A stretch of DNA of 64,000 nt from Neolewinella antarctica (lineage in GTDB: Bacteria > Bacteroidota > Bacteroidia > Chitinophagales > Saprospiraceae). Below the pieces are notes generated by a model. That model had not been told where the DNA came from, did not search any database, and saw nothing but the letters and a program-made list of their open reading frames with translations. The DNA lies in assembly GCF_011927835.1 (NCBI RefSeq), contig NZ_JAATJH010000003.1:496001-560000 (forward strand). Direction: 5' to 3'. The position numbers and the translations under genes were made by a program. This document shows positions 1-7,847 of the stretch, piece after piece (within the stretch, counting starts at the first letter, position 1; each line of letters opens with the position of its first letter).

Positions 1-1184
1 TTAATTAATTGGGACTTGTCCAGCGGCTCCAACTGCTCGAATTTCCGCTGCTGGTGCCACTCATATATTTTTTCCCACTGACGAATAGCTGGCTTCACCG
101 TCAGCACGGCGAGCACGATCCAAATCTTAAATAACCACGGAAGTACCAACAGGCCGATTGGGAAAAGCACGAGCGTACTAACGGCCACCACGGTGAACCG
201 GACCGGGTTATAAAATTCGATCGTATTCACTTTAGCGGTGGCGATGTACTGAGCCAGTAGCCAAATTGGAAAAATGGGTAGTTGGATAAGTACGGCAACT
301 AGCGAAAGTGCCAGCTCCCAAATCGGTCGTGCCAAAATATCTTTGCTCTTTACCCCTTCCGTGGCACCCGCGACCGCGCCCATCTCTACGCCTGTTTGCT
401 GTAGTAATGTTGCTAATTTTCCTGCCGTTTCCACGTGCTGGTCCGTCTTCGCCGCAAGCTCGATTTCTCGGTCGAGTGTTGCAGGCCGGTGCGCGTCCAG
501 CAAAATCTCCCCTGCCGCACTCACTCCCCGGCTGGGAAATTGCACGATTAGGGGTTGGAGGCGCTGTCGCAGGTGCCGGGTAAATTCGCTGAGCGCGGCG
601 TTGGGGGAGGCCCGGTAACCACGCAGGTAGTCAGAAGCTAAAATTGGTTCCCCACACCGAATCATCACGTCCGAACGGACCCGTTCCGCCCGCGTAAAGT
701 TGACTCCGACCGGCAAGACGTACACCTCCGGCAGAGTAGCATCCGCCTCCAAAGCACCCAACGCAATCCGTGCCGTTCCCTTGACCAGCGGGCGCAGTGC
801 CTTCTCGTGGATGCACGACCCCTCGGCCATGATCATGACGGCCTTACGATCGCTAAGCACCCGAAAGCAATCGTCGAAAGTAGAGAAGTTGTTCCGCAAC
901 TTCCCGAAGCCACCATCCTTGAGCCGGTACACCGGCAGGATATTCAACGCCCGGAGGGTTGCCGTAGCCAGGGCATTTTTGTACAAATCTCCTCGCGCCA
1001 AAAAGTGCAGATTCCGCGATTGAAAACAAGCCATGATGCACGGCTCTAGGAAACCGGTCGGGTGATTAGCCGCCAGAATCACGGCACCATTCTTAGGAAT
1101 ATTCTCCAGGCCCGAAAGCTGAATATCCCGGAAATAATACTTGAAGACGTAACGCACAACCGGCCGGACGATGAAATAAAGCAT
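1..1184 (-). CDS. 1-acyl-glycerol-3-phosphate acyltransferase-like protein (partial, C-terminus off window)
   Basis: A PlsC/LPLAT-family acyltransferase, expected to acylate a lysophospholipid at the inner membrane. The frame is open from an ATG at 1184 to the window edge, so about 394 residues are visible and the stop is missing. Near residue 41 is the acyltransferase block NHPTGFLEP, in which Glu stands where an Asp is usual. Near residue 119 is the second block, AEGSCIHEKALRPLVKGTAR, close to the form typical of Bacteroidota members. After the catalytic domain comes a long linker and then two hydrophobic segments near the C-terminus, so this is the membrane-anchored large form. It starts 5 nt after the pyrB stop on the same strand, suggesting it closes the pyrR-pyrB operon. 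Its codons include one copy of the dispersed TGCACC-type repeat (364-380). Confidence 0.82.
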   Translation of the reverse strand, partial: MLYFIVRPVVRYVFKYYFRDIQLSGLENIPKNGAVILAANHPTGFLEPCIMACFQSRNLHFLARGDLYKNALATATLRALNILPVYRLKDGGFGKLRNNFSTFDDCFRVLSDRKAVMIMAEGSCIHEKALRPLVKGTARIALGALEADATLPEVYVLPVGVNFTRAERVRSDVMIRCGEPILASDYLRGYRASPNAALSEFTRHLRQRLQPLIVQFPSRGVSAAGEILLDAHRPATLDREIELAAKTDQHVETAGKLATLLQQTGVEMGAVAGATEGVKSKDILARPIWELALSLVAVLIQLPIFPIWLLAQYIATAKVNTIEFYNPVRFTVVAVSTLVLFPIGLLVLPWLFKIWIVLAVLTVKPAIRQWEKIYEWHQQRKFEQLEPLDKSQLI

Positions 1185-1189
1185 AAACG

Positions 1190-2149
1190 TTAGACGAGCC
1201 CGCCGGACTCCGTTTTCCGCCGTGCCGCAAGTAAATACAGCACCGCCATCCGGACCGCAACGCCATTTTCCACCTGCTCCAAAATAATACTGTGCTCCGA
1301 ATCCGCCACTGACGTGTCGATCTCCACCCCCCGGTTGATCGGCCCCGGGTGCATGATGATGACCGGCTTGTCCAGTCGATCGACGCGCTCGCGAGTAATG
1401 CCGAAATAGCGATTGTACTCGCGCAGGGAAGGGATAAATTTTGTGTCCTGCCGCTCCAGTTGGATGCGCAACACGTTGGCCACGTCACACCAGGCGAGAC
1501 TATCGTCCACGTCGTAGCTGACTTCTACGCCCAGGCTGGAAATGTGTTTGGGGATCAGCGTCGGCGGACCACAGACCCGGACGTGCGCACCAAGTTTTTG
1601 TAAGCAAAAAATGTTGGATAGCGCCACGCGGGAGTGCGTCACGTCACCGAAAATACAGACTTTTTTACCCCGTAAATCACCCCCGAGTGCATCCCGCATC
1701 GAGTAAGCATCGAGTAATGCCTGCGTTGGGTGTTCGTGCGTTCCGTCACCGGCATTGATGATGCTAGCGTTGATTTTAGAAGCTAAAAAGTGATGAGCCC
1801 CCGGCGCGGGGTGGCGCATGACGACCATATCGACTTTCATCGCCAGAATGTTATTTACGGTATCGAGCAAGGTTTCTCCCTTCTTGACGGAAGAACTGGC
1901 GGCGCTGAAATTAACCGTATCCGCGCTCAGCCGTTTCTCCGCCAGCTCAAAACTGATGCGCGTCCGGGTAGAGTTTTCGAAGAATAGATTGGCAACGGTG
2001 GTGTCCCGCAGACTAGGGACTTTTTTGATCGGCCGGTTGATCACCTCTTTAAACTGGAGCGCCGTGTCGAGAATAAGCTCAACGTCACTGGCCAGGAGAT
2101 ACTTGATCCCGAGTACGTGTTGAACGGACAATTGCTGATCGGCGGCCAT
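1190..2149 (-). CDS. pyrB: Aspartate carbamoyltransferase catalytic subunit
   Basis: Condenses carbamoyl phosphate with L-aspartate to N-carbamoyl-aspartate, the committed step of pyrimidine synthesis in the cytosol. The 319-residue length is normal for the catalytic chain. The carbamoyl-phosphate site FENSTRTRISFE lies near residue 58, and HPTQALLDAYSM, the second conserved block, near residue 140. The MHPGPINRG block near residue 265 is also family-typical. The start is 3 nt after the pyrR stop, so the two are almost certainly co-transcribed. No regulatory-chain gene (pyrI) is nearby, which fits a PyrR-regulated or unregulated trimeric enzyme. Confidence 0.96.
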   Translation of the reverse strand: MAADQQLSVQHVLGIKYLLASDVELILDTALQFKEVINRPIKKVPSLRDTTVANLFFENSTRTRISFELAEKRLSADTVNFSAASSSVKKGETLLDTVNNILAMKVDMVVMRHPAPGAHHFLASKINASIINAGDGTHEHPTQALLDAYSMRDALGGDLRGKKVCIFGDVTHSRVALSNIFCLQKLGAHVRVCGPPTLIPKHISSLGVEVSYDVDDSLAWCDVANVLRIQLERQDTKFIPSLREYNRYFGITRERVDRLDKPVIIMHPGPINRGVEIDTSVADSEHSIILEQVENGVAVRMAVLYLLAARRKTESGGLV

Positions 2150-2152
2150 CGC

Positions 2153-2698
2153 TTAGGTTTCGGAGCTGGTGAGGAGAATCTGGTCGGTGCCCTGCTGCTC
2201 GGCCCACTGGACGTCGACGTATTCGTCGTGCAGGGTATCCACGGAAATACCCCGGTAATCCGCCCGGATGGGTAGCGTCCGACGGAAACGGCGGTCGACC
2301 ATCACCAAAAGTTCGACCTGGGCGGGGCGGCCGTAGTGGTTAAGGGCGGTGAGTGCGCTCAGGGTGGTGCGGCCGCTGTAGAGCACGTCGTCCACCAGGA
2401 TGACCCGTTTGTCTTCCACTAAAAAGTCGATTTCCGTCTGATGGGGCGTCAACGGACCCTTTGCGGTACGGAAATCATCCCGGTAAAAGGTGGTATCCAG
2501 TTTGCCGTAGGGGAAGGAGTTTATGCCCATTTCCAACAGCCGCTGGCGAATGCGTGCCGCCAATTGGACCCCGCCCGTCTGGATACCAATAATGCACGTA
2601 TCACTAAAGTCGCCGTGCTCTTCGATGAGGTGGCGGCACAAGCGCTCGATGGTGAGCGCGAAGCGGGCGGCGTTGTGGATGATCTGTTGGGCGGGCAT
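2153..2698 (-). CDS. pyrR: Bifunctional pyrimidine regulator / uracil phosphoribosyltransferase PyrR
   Basis: PyrR family protein of 181 residues. Members bind pyr mRNA and attenuate transcription when UMP is abundant, and also make UMP from uracil and PRPP. The type I PRTase PRPP loop VILVDDVLYSGRTT is present near residue 100, and the N-terminal IGIQTGG block is typical. It is the first gene of a pyrR-pyrB(-plsC) transcription unit. The 215-bp gap upstream holds a strongly folded nested inverted repeat (2741-2903). That element has a second copy next to unrelated genes at 59 kb, so it should not be assumed to be a PyrR-binding leader. Confidence 0.94.
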   Translation of the reverse strand: MPAQQIIHNAARFALTIERLCRHLIEEHGDFSDTCIIGIQTGGVQLAARIRQRLLEMGINSFPYGKLDTTFYRDDFRTAKGPLTPHQTEIDFLVEDKRVILVDDVLYSGRTTLSALTALNHYGRPAQVELLVMVDRRFRRTLPIRADYRGISVDTLHDEYVDVQWAEQQGTDQILLTSSET

Positions 2699-2740
2699 TG
2701 CGGGGGCTAAGGTAGAGAAGGTAGTTGAGACTGGGGGGCA

Positions 2741-2903
2741 CTACGAGTAATCGGACCAAAAATTAGCTGACTTCTGCTTCGCTGAACTCAGCTAATTATT
2801 GATCCGACCACCTCACCACGCTAACTAAATGAATGGAGGAGGTCGGAACAACAAAATAGACAGCGCAGCCTTCTATTTTTTGGTCCGAACTCTCGTCTCG
2901 TAG
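2741..2903. repeat. Nested inverted-repeat (cloverleaf-like) element, copy 1
   Basis: The outer arms CTACGAG (2741-2747) and CTCGTAG (2897-2903) are perfect complements. Inside them CGGACCAAAAA (2752-2762) pairs with 2877-2887 without mismatch. Within lie three further stems: 2761-2770 with 2788-2797 (10 bp perfect), 2803-2814 with 2836-2847 (12 bp, one mismatch) and 2853-2860 with 2872-2879 (8 bp perfect). The middle stem and the right end (TTTTTTGGTCCGAAC...CTCG) resemble the element at 58896-59079. It fills the gap between the GNAT fusion gene and pyrR and could be a small mobile repeat, a terminator or a structured leader. Confidence 0.75.
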
Positions 2904-2916
2904 CTAACCGAGCCAC

Positions 2917-5109
2917 CTACCCCCGCCGCCGCAACTTATCCAGCAACAGCGCAATCTTCAAATTAAGCGTAGCCCCCGCATCGAAATACTGCTTATCCAG
3001 AATGAGGTGGCCTCCGTCAACGGAAGGCTCCTTCATGAGCTTGTAAACGACCTGGCCGGGCGGCTGGAAAATGTTCTTCCAGTAAATCGCCGAGTCGGTC
3101 ATCGAAAACCCGTTCTTGGCCTGGCTGACCAGGCTCTGGTCGCAGATGAACAGGATGCGTTCGTCCCTGGCGGCGGTGAGGAAGGTTTCGGTCGCGTTCT
3201 TCAGCGCCCGGGCGGGCATCGTGACGAAGTCCGTATAAACGAGGTCGGATTCATTTTCAAAGTCAAGGTAGTCCATCGTCATGCGAAAGATGTCGACTTT
3301 GTCCCAGTCGGCGGACTGGTAGCGAAGTAGCTTTTGCGGGAAAACGCCCCGGTGCAGATCGCGGGCCGCCTCCACCAGGAAAAACTCCACCAGGTCGGCC
3401 TGTACGTTGGTGATGCGGTCGGCGACTAACGGGGTCTCCGGACTAGTTTGTAACCACTTGTTGAGACTCGCCAGACTACTGTCGCGAACCTGCTGAAATT
3501 CCGCATCCATTTCGAGCTTGCTGACGTAACGCGGCACGGCCTTGACGCCGAAGTAATTAGTCACCTTCCTGGTCAAAAGGTTGCGAAAGTCCTGCTTCAG
3601 GCCAGCGGTCGTGAACCGTGGTGGGGGTGTTTTCTCAGTCTTCTTATCCGTCGGTTCTTGTTCACCGGCTGGTCCGTCGGACATGTCCGCTTTCGGTAGG
3701 TCGGTTAGTCGCAACGGGGTCGGGTCGTCAGTATTCAGGTCAGTAGGGTCCGGATGGGTAATGATGATGGCGTTGGTTTCGGCTTCGGTTTGCTGCGGGG
3801 TACCGCAATTGAAGCAAAAACGCGCGGAGCGGGGAAGGGAAGTATTGCAATTCGGGCAGGGGCTCGTATCCATTGCCTTGGCGCCATCGGGTTCCTTCGT
3901 GTCTCGTACTTTTTCCGTCACCGGCGTCGGTTGGGCGGCGGGGTTCGGTGCTCCCGCTTTCGGCGCCGTCGTGTCGACTATTTCAAATTCGATTTCACTA
4001 CCCGCCTTTACGGGGTCTCCGCCTTGCTTTTTGTCAGTCTTGGAATTTTCACGCCGCACGTCTTCGAAACCAAACTCAAAACTCGGCTCGCCGGCAGGCT
4101 TTTCGGGCGCTGCCTCAGCGCCTACCGTGGGTGCGGGATTGTCCTCTTGCGGAAGAGCTGGCCGTTGACCCTCCGTAACCATTTTCTCCGCCAGCGCATC
4201 CACCGCCGCGCGGGCGGAGGCTACGGGAACGCTGGAGACGGGGCGGGCGGGTTTCAGTTTCACCACCGGTGGCGGACCCACCGGTTTACCTTCCTTACGA
4301 GCTTTTGCCCGCGCGATGAAAGCTTCTAGCTCGTTGAGCGTATCGGTATCCAGATTGGTTTCTTCAAACAGCGGCGTGCCTGGCTCGGCGGTGGTCAGGG
4401 CGTTGTCGCCGGACGAAAAGAGCGGGGCTTCGTCGGTGGTGAGGTTGTAGTCGGGTAGGGAGCTAAACGCTGTTTCTTCCGCCGCAAGGTTGTAGTTGGG
4501 CAGTGCTTCGTAGACGGGCTCGTCGGCGGCGGTGGGGAAGTTGTCTTCTCCGGAAGAAAGTGGCTCGGTAGCGGATGAAGTCGCTCCGGTATCCGCGGCC
4601 TTCGTGGGCACCACCGGGACGTCCTCCGCCTCCCGTAACATTAGCGTGCGTGGGATGGCAAATTCGCCGGCCATTTCTCCGGTGTCAAAGAAATCATACT
4701 TGGCAAAAAAAGCTTTCGCCCGCTCGTTGTAGTGACGCACCGCGATCGAGACGGGGCGGTGGCGCCCGATATGATCCAGGGCCGCGTCGACTAATTTTCC
4801 GGCGACGCCCTTTCCCCAGTACGTCCGCTTAACGATCAGCGTAGTGATCTCGGCGTAGGAACGGGCTCGCCCGTCCGCAATTACGTAACCCACCAGGCTC
4901 CGTGATTTGGGGTCGATGGCCACGAACACTCCGAATTGTTCCCGGTCGAGAGCACTGATGACTTCGGTGCGGGCCGTTTCCACCATCTGGTCGTTTTCGG
5001 TACGCTGCTCGTCCGCCAAGCCATCTACGTCGAAGGCGGGGAAAATGGCTTGCCAGACGAAAGTTTCGAGGTGGTTGAAGTCGGCGCTACGGGCGTTACG
5101 GATGGTCAT
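2917..5109 (-). CDS. GNAT acetyltransferase fused to a disordered linker, zinc ribbon and novel C-terminal domain
   Basis: The first ~165 residues form a GNAT-type acetyltransferase, seen in the block VKRTYWGKGVAGKLVDAALD (acetyl-CoA P-loop) and ARSYAEITTLIV before it. A ~270-residue Pro/Ala/Glu/Asp-rich linker follows, then a zinc ribbon CPNC...CFNCGTPQ (four Cys), more linker, and a folded ~200-residue C-terminus containing YTDFVTMPARAL and SMTDSAIYWKN. The last part looks like a PH-like domain of zinc-ribbon envelope proteins, but I cannot name it. I chose the ATG at 5109 because the GNAT fold starts there (MTIRNARSADFNHLE). An ATG 22 codons upstream (5175) would add a basic, non-homologous-looking stretch. 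Function unknown; the gene stands alone. Confidence 0.8.
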   Translation of the reverse strand: MTIRNARSADFNHLETFVWQAIFPAFDVDGLADEQRTENDQMVETARTEVISALDREQFGVFVAIDPKSRSLVGYVIADGRARSYAEITTLIVKRTYWGKGVAGKLVDAALDHIGRHRPVSIAVRHYNERAKAFFAKYDFFDTGEMAGEFAIPRTLMLREAEDVPVVPTKAADTGATSSATEPLSSGEDNFPTAADEPVYEALPNYNLAAEETAFSSLPDYNLTTDEAPLFSSGDNALTTAEPGTPLFEETNLDTDTLNELEAFIARAKARKEGKPVGPPPVVKLKPARPVSSVPVASARAAVDALAEKMVTEGQRPALPQEDNPAPTVGAEAAPEKPAGEPSFEFGFEDVRRENSKTDKKQGGDPVKAGSEIEFEIVDTTAPKAGAPNPAAQPTPVTEKVRDTKEPDGAKAMDTSPCPNCNTSLPRSARFCFNCGTPQQTEAETNAIIITHPDPTDLNTDDPTPLRLTDLPKADMSDGPAGEQEPTDKKTEKTPPPRFTTAGLKQDFRNLLTRKVTNYFGVKAVPRYVSKLEMDAEFQQVRDSSLASLNKWLQTSPETPLVADRITNVQADLVEFFLVEAARDLHRGVFPQKLLRYQSADWDKVDIFRMTMDYLDFENESDLVYTDFVTMPARALKNATETFLTAARDERILFICDQSLVSQAKNGFSMTDSAIYWKNIFQPPGQVVYKLMKEPSVDGGHLILDKQYFDAGATLNLKIALLLDKLRRRG

Positions 5110-5226
5110 TGGTGTGCTGCTGTGCTGGGTAAAATGGCTAGACAAATATACACGGCGGCAAACTATTTGTTGCACCTTCGGTAAGTGGAAACAAGAAGTT
5201 GTCCGGCTGAAATTAACGGCGGCCGG

Positions 5227-6048
5227 TTACTGCTCCGCCGGTGTTTCGCTGTTCCAGATCTCCCACCCCACCATAGCCTGTTTGTGGAGCATTCCGATAC
5301 CGTTAGCCACGCCGGCGCCGCGTGACTTTGCCGTCCGTAGAAAAGCCGTTTCGGCTGGGTTGTACACGACGTCGTAGCAAAAGTGCTGTCCGGTAATGCC
5401 GTCGTAGGGGATGTCCGGCAGGGTTTCGATCCGCGGTGCCATCCCGAGTGGCGTCGTGTTGATGATCAGTAGGTTCTTGCGGACGTGCGGTTCCATCAAT
5501 TCCGAATAGGCCATCTTGCCCTCACCCGCCGTCCGGCTGGCCAGGCTGACGTGAACGCCGAGGCTACGCAATGCCTCGACAACGCCCAGGGAGGCACCGC
5601 CGGTACCGAGCACCAGGGCATTGGCCTTTTTGAGCGCGACCAGCAAGTTGGCTCCGTTGCTTTCCAGGCCGAAGGCTTTTTGCGTCCAGTCGGCAGCTTC
5701 GAGCTTTTCCAGCAGGTCGTTCCGGAATCCGATGTAATCCGTGTTGTAGCCGGTGCTCGTGCCATCCGCTTCGATTTTAACGCAGTTCACCGCGCCGATG
5801 CGTTTGGCGGCTCCGTCGAGGCGCGTCAACAACGGCATGATCGTTTGTTTGTGGGGGATGGTCACGTTGCAGCCCCGTAGATTGGGGTAGCGGTCTTTCA
5901 GGTCGTTGTATTCGGTGACCGACTTCATCTCGAAGTTGAGGTACTGGTGCGTGGCATCTAATTTTTCCTCGGCGAAGTAGTCGTTAAAGAACTTGCGGGA
6001 AAAAGTGTTGGAAAGGGGGTAGCCGATCAGGCCGTAGGTGTGTGTCAT
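5227..6048 (-). CDS. aroE: Shikimate dehydrogenase
   Basis: NADP-dependent reduction of 3-dehydroshikimate to shikimate in aromatic amino-acid synthesis. The N-terminal YGLIGYPLSNTFSRKFFN binds shikimate, NVTIPHKQ carries the catalytic Lys, and GTGGASLGV is the Rossmann dinucleotide loop, followed by NTTPLGM and NGIGMLHKQA. At 273 residues it is somewhat longer than the usual ~245-250 of Bacteroidota AroE. The extra residues appear to sit just before the Rossmann loop (around ADWTQKAFGLESNGAN). The gene follows the DUF368 gene on the same strand after a 180-bp gap. Confidence 0.93.
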   Translation of the reverse strand: MTHTYGLIGYPLSNTFSRKFFNDYFAEEKLDATHQYLNFEMKSVTEYNDLKDRYPNLRGCNVTIPHKQTIMPLLTRLDGAAKRIGAVNCVKIEADGTSTGYNTDYIGFRNDLLEKLEAADWTQKAFGLESNGANLLVALKKANALVLGTGGASLGVVEALRSLGVHVSLASRTAGEGKMAYSELMEPHVRKNLLIINTTPLGMAPRIETLPDIPYDGITGQHFCYDVVYNPAETAFLRTAKSRGAGVANGIGMLHKQAMVGWEIWNSETPAEQ

Positions 6049-6153
6049 GTTCGGAGCTTTTACCGGGCCGGTGGGTGTACATCAGCCACCGGTAATTACC
6101 AAAGGCCGGCTTGGTGGTAGGTGTTCACCGCCTCGCTCTTCACCCAGCAACCT

Positions 6154-6171
6154 TGCACCCGCGACCGCGGC
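6154..6171 (+). repeat. TGCACC-type REP-like motif, single copy
   Basis: TGCACCCGCGACCGCGGC in the gap between aroE and the DUF368 gene. It matches the window-wide consensus TGCACCYGCGNCCGCGCC at all but one base. No inverted partner is adjacent. An unrelated inverted repeat (CCGGTGG 6068-6074 with CCACCGG 6086-6092) lies in the same gap. Confidence 0.7.
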
Positions 6172-6228
6172 AACTAATCCCGTACTCATTCGGGACGACC
6201 GCGTACCCGCGGAGCTAAATTGGTAATC

Positions 6229-7182
6229 TCACAAGACTTCCTCGATCACGTCGATCTCGTCCTCCGCGGGCGTAAAGTAATCCAGTGCGAAAACCACGGC
6301 TAGGCCCAGCAGAAAGGCAATGATTACGCCCGCGACGAAGGTGTCTCCCTCCAGGTAATTGATCGGCAATACACCTTCCTCCATCAGGGGAACTCGCTCG
6401 CCAGCGCTATTCGTGCGGTAAGAAACGGCGTTCCGCCACGGCCATAATTTATTGAGTGAGCCCAGCATAAAACCGGTAAGGATCGCCAGGGTCTGGTTCG
6501 GATAAGTTTTGAAAGTATAGCTCAGCACTCGGCTGAATAGCGCGAGCCCAACCAGGCAACCGAGCGCAAACGTCGCCATAATGGCCAGTGCGTCCGGGTC
6601 GAGCTTCGCGGCTTCTTTCACCGCGCTAAACACCACCGTGTACATGCCCAGGATCAGCAGAATAAACGAGCCGGAAATACCCGGTAGAATTAAGGCCGAA
6701 ATGGCGATGGCACCCGACAGGAAAACCAGGAATAAATTCGTGCTGCCGCCCAACGGATTGATGGTCGTAAGGATGAAAGCAATCACGCTACCGGCCACCA
6801 GCAGCCCTACGTTCACCGCGTTCCAACGGTCAATTTGTTTGGCCACGTAGATGGCCGAACTGATAATGAGCCCGAAAAAGAAGGCCCATACGACCGGTGG
6901 ATAGGCCTCAATTAATTTCGTAATCGTGACGATCGCCAGCCCCAAACCAATCACCATGCCGCCGCCGAGTTGCAGGATAAACCCCCCGTCCGCCGCCCGC
7001 CAGGCGCCGGAGATCCCTTCCTTGCGAAAGGCTGCAATCACGCTGGGCCCGAGGATGTTACCGATGGCGGACAGCAACCGCGCGTAGATGCCGGTAATGA
7101 AGGCAATCGTGCCGCCACTAACGCCGGGGATGGCCTCGGCGAAGCCCATGGCCATGCCTTTGAGAATTAGGGAAATCTGCAT
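6229..7182 (-). CDS. DUF368 family membrane protein (candidate undecaprenyl-phosphate translocase, PopT-like)
   Basis: Polytopic membrane protein of 317 residues with about eight to ten hydrophobic segments and the DUF368 hallmark near the N-terminus (GFAEAIPGVSGGTIAFITGIY), repeated in inverted form mid-protein (LILPGISGSFILLILGMY). Members of DUF368 (PopT) have been implicated in recycling undecaprenyl phosphate to the cytoplasmic face of the membrane. Assigning that role here rests on family membership only. Its start codon overlaps the stop region of the small lipoprotein gene upstream, so the two are probably translated from one message. Confidence 0.88.
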   Translation of the reverse strand: MQISLILKGMAMGFAEAIPGVSGGTIAFITGIYARLLSAIGNILGPSVIAAFRKEGISGAWRAADGGFILQLGGGMVIGLGLAIVTITKLIEAYPPVVWAFFFGLIISSAIYVAKQIDRWNAVNVGLLVAGSVIAFILTTINPLGGSTNLFLVFLSGAIAISALILPGISGSFILLILGMYTVVFSAVKEAAKLDPDALAIMATFALGCLVGLALFSRVLSYTFKTYPNQTLAILTGFMLGSLNKLWPWRNAVSYRTNSAGERVPLMEEGVLPINYLEGDTFVAGVIIAFLLGLAVVFALDYFTPAEDEIDVIEEVL

Positions 7183-7664
7183 TATTTTTCTTGCTTTACC
7201 GCCGCGTACATGGCCTCGACCTGTGCTTCGGAAAATCGGCCGCTCAGACCGTTCTGAAACACGAATTCCTGGTCGCCCTGGTAAATGATGTAGCGGAAAC
7301 CGTACAGGGCGCTGGTGTCGATTTTATTCTCGAACACGAAGCCGTTGGGCTCTTCGCGCACGACGCGGCTGAAGTAGCGGTGTTCGCGGACGTTCTCGAG
7401 TTCCGCGGACTTCAGGCGGGCCATGTCGTTGGTCTCCGCGCGGCTGGCGAGCACCTGGATGTTGTAACCGTCCGCCAGGCTTTTGATCGTCACGTCGTGC
7501 ATGACGCCGGCCATCGTTTTGGAGGTCACTTTGGCGCTGTCGGGGGCCATGATGGTGACGGGGACGTTGTATTTTCCCAGGTTCAGTGCGGGCCAGTTGT
7601 CGGATTCGGCGCTGTCGCAGGTGCAGAGAAAAAGGGGAAGGGCAAGGAGAATTAGGTAACGCAT
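7182..7664 (-). CDS. Small lipoprotein of unknown function
   Basis: A 160-residue protein with a lipoprotein signal (MRYLILLALPLFLCTCDSAES); the Cys of the lipobox would become the acylated N-terminus. The mature part is soluble and mixed alpha/beta, with no motif I recognise. It overlaps the DUF368 gene by one base at 7182 and so may act with that transporter. The lipobox codons (7608-7625 read in reverse) are a copy of the dispersed TGCACCTGCGAC repeat, the same codons that encode the lipobox of NosL at 62.6 kb. Confidence 0.75.
   Translation of the reverse strand: MRYLILLALPLFLCTCDSAESDNWPALNLGKYNVPVTIMAPDSAKVTSKTMAGVMHDVTIKSLADGYNIQVLASRAETNDMARLKSAELENVREHRYFSRVVREEPNGFVFENKIDTSALYGFRYIIYQGDQEFVFQNGLSGRFSEAQVEAMYAAVKQEK
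7608..7625 (-). repeat. TGCACC-type REP-like motif inside a lipoprotein signal sequence
   Basis: Read on the minus strand it is TGCACCTGCGACAGCGCC, one base off the consensus. It lies in frame over the lipobox of the 7182-7664 lipoprotein, encoding C-T-C-D-S-A. Confidence 0.65.
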
Positions 7665-7817
7665 TGGCGGACGATAAAGAACTTAGGGTTGGGGTAAACA
7701 AGTGCCCACGGGGGTACTGGGCTGGTGCGACGAGCGGTCGCTTCCGCAAAGCTAGGTAGCCGCGCCGCGTAAATGGGGATTTTGACGGGAAAAAGCAATT
7801 TTGGTGCGGATCGTTTG

Positions 7818-7825
7818 TAAATTTG
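7818..7825 (+). promoter_or_regulatory. Candidate Bacteroidota -7 promoter element for recN
   Basis: TAAATTTG fits the TAnnTTTG -7 consensus of Bacteroidota and lies 22 nt before the recN ATG. A TTTG at 7800-7803 is present, but the 14-nt spacing is shorter than the usual ~19-21 to a -33 element, so the call is tentative. Confidence 0.4.
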
Positions 7826-7847
7826 CGCGGTTCCAACAAAACAACTT

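Noticed and set aside
274-1049. Open frames on the plus strand over the acyltransferase gene
   Set aside because: They are basic, low-complexity translations opposite a continuous acyltransferase frame that carries family motifs on the minus strand.
2741-2903. Reading the pyrR leader repeat as a PyrR attenuator
   Set aside because: Its sequence and fold are shared with an element next to a cytochrome c gene at 59 kb, so it is better called a dispersed repeat unless binding is shown.
3581-4329. Long plus-strand frames (up to 195 codons) opposite the GNAT fusion linker
   Set aside because: They are Ser/Gly/Arg-rich antisense translations of the Pro/Glu/Asp-rich linker, a GC-rich codon artefact; the minus-strand gene is continuous across the stretch.
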